Part shown: piece after piece, positions 4,986-5,765 of the stretch | Layout of the letters: every line of letters starts with the position of its first letter | Position numbering within the stretch: position 1 is the stretch's first letter | From: Candidatus Zixiibacteriota bacterium | GTDB lineage: Bacteria; Zixibacteria; MSB-5A5; GN15; PGXB01 | Assembly: GCA_026397495.1 (NCBI GenBank) | Contig: JAPLUS010000342.1 | Span: 1-5,765 of the forward strand | DNA length: 5,765 nt | Reading direction: 5' to 3' | Position numbers and translations under genes: made by a program | Notes under the pieces: model-generated | Told to the model about the DNA's origin: nothing | The model's database searches: none | Seen by the model: only the letters and a program-made list of their open reading frames with translations

Positions 4986-5648
4986 ATGAGAGTGGATTTA
5001 TGGCAAACCGCTGAAATATTGGGTGCGCGGTTGTTCGGGGTTTGCCGGATTGATGATGACTTGCGACGGATCTTTCATTTTGAGATTCAGAAGATTTCGG
5101 AAAAATTGAATACCGCCATCTCAATCGGGATTCCTCTTTCGAATTCTATTCTTAAAACTCTAATCGACCGCCCCAATATGCTTTACAAGGCGCATTACCG
5201 GCAGGCTAATGCCATTCTCGATGATATTGCCTTTGCCGTCGCTTCTGAAATTTCCGGCTCTGGATATGACGCTCTCCCGATTCCGGCCTCGATGGTACTG
5301 AAGCGGCATCCGATGATTGCCCATCTGTCGCATCGGGAAATCGCCTTCAAAGCCGGGTTGGGATGGTGGGGACGAAATAACCTCTTGGTCAATAAGACCT
5401 ATGGGGCGCAGGTGAGACTGGTTACGGTTTTGACCAATCTTGAATTGGAACCGGATATCCCCGCCGATGGCAGCTGCGGCCGCTGCCGAGCCTGCCTTAA
5501 GGCCTGTCCGGCAAACGCTATTGCCGAAAAAAGAGAGAAATTTAATCTAACAGCCTGCTCGGATATGCTTCAGAAATTTTCACGTGAACGTAATTTCGGC
5601 GCCTACATTTGCGGACTATGCCTTAAACCTTGCGTGGGGAAATCCTAA
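4986..5648 (+). CDS. Epoxyqueuosine reductase-like protein with two 4Fe-4S clusters
   Basis: With the start at 4986 the protein has 220 residues. It resembles the QueG-like family of iron-sulfur proteins (4Fe-4S double cluster binding type). Residues 1-22 (MRVDLWQTAEILGARLFGVCRI) match the usual first helix and strand. Residues 117-150 hold the core motif REIAFKAGLGWWGRNNLLVN and YGAQVRLVTVLTN. The first cluster motif is C164xxC167xxC170xxxC174P; a second is C191 with C209xxC212xxxC216 at the very end. The protein is much shorter than true QueG (about 350 residues) and lacks its C-terminal part, so the same queuosine reaction should not be assumed; an electron-transfer or cobamide-linked role is possible. 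The frame is open back to 4905, with other ATGs at 4905 and 4974. I prefer 4986 because the family begins there and a weak AGAAAAG precedes it. A DUF4416 gene follows after 49 nt. Confidence 0.82.
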   Translation: MRVDLWQTAEILGARLFGVCRIDDDLRRIFHFEIQKISEKLNTAISIGIPLSNSILKTLIDRPNMLYKAHYRQANAILDDIAFAVASEISGSGYDALPIPASMVLKRHPMIAHLSHREIAFKAGLGWWGRNNLLVNKTYGAQVRLVTVLTNLELEPDIPADGSCGRCRACLKACPANAIAEKREKFNLTACSDMLQKFSRERNFGAYICGLCLKPCVGKS

Positions 5649-5697
5649 TTCCCATTTTTGATTGGCCAAAGATGCGGAAAATCAATATCTTGGAAAT

Positions 5698-5765
5698 ATG
5701 GGACGAATAAAGAAACCCCTGCCGGGACGACTGGTTTTATCCGCCATATATTCATCGTCGGAAGC
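5698..5765 (+). CDS. DUF4416 family protein (5' part only)
   Basis: Twenty-two codons and two bases are visible before the right edge. They read MGRIKKPLPGRLVLSAIYSS, followed by SE. The opening MG.I..P.P..L....IYS fits the start of DUF4416 proteins, a family of unknown function found in several anaerobic and uncultured lineages. A weak TTGGA lies just before the ATG. The gap to the 4Fe-4S protein gene is 49 nt, on the same strand and without a hairpin terminator, so the two are probably one operon. So little sequence is present that the family call remains tentative. Confidence 0.6.
   Translation, partial: MGRIKKPLPGRLVLSAIYSSSE

Overview
The window looks like a chromosomal stretch of a Gram-negative, uncultured-type bacterium. 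The large secreted SBBP (beta-propeller repeat) protein and the DUF4416 start suggest the FCB superphylum or a deltaproteobacterial-type lineage. Candidate division Zixibacteria is a plausible guess, made only from the flavour of the proteins; no marker gene here proves it.

Layout. (1) Positions 1-1840, minus strand: the 5' part (613 codons) of a gene for an exported protein, running off the left edge. It has a signal peptide, an N-terminal DUF7948-like domain, and then six tandem SBBP repeats of 64-72 residues. A strong ribosome binding site precedes it, and a possible promoter lies in a very AT-rich block. (2) Positions 1853-2893: about 1 kb with no convincing gene. It holds an AT-rich hairpin, a possibly folded segment, an operator-like dyad, GC-rich hairpins and, most notably, a transposase-less element of about 221 bp with 36-bp inverted ends and three internal hairpins. 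That element sits exactly inside a palindrome. (3) Positions 2894-4590, minus strand: three closely packed genes. In transcription order these are a truncated N-terminal piece of a PLD-like/SNF2-type helicase, an ORF6N-domain DNA-binding protein that overlaps it by 11 nt, and, 37 nt later, an AT-rich radical SAM protein with an unusually spaced CX3CX3C motif. This looks like a small accessory cassette assembled from mobile or defence-type genes. (4) Positions 4591-4985: AT-rich spacer between divergent units, with a likely gene remnant. (5) Positions 4986-5765, plus strand: a compact protein with two 4Fe-4S motifs that resembles epoxyqueuosine reductase, followed after 49 nt by the start of a DUF4416 gene cut by the right edge. 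These two probably form an operon.

The two ends look like ordinary chromosomal genes, and the middle 3 kb looks like an accessory zone where small elements and gene fragments have accumulated. I see no complete, clearly new multi-gene system. The most interesting signals are the hairpin-bearing inverted-repeat element, the altered cysteine spacing in the radical SAM protein, and the helicase fragment/ORF6N junction.
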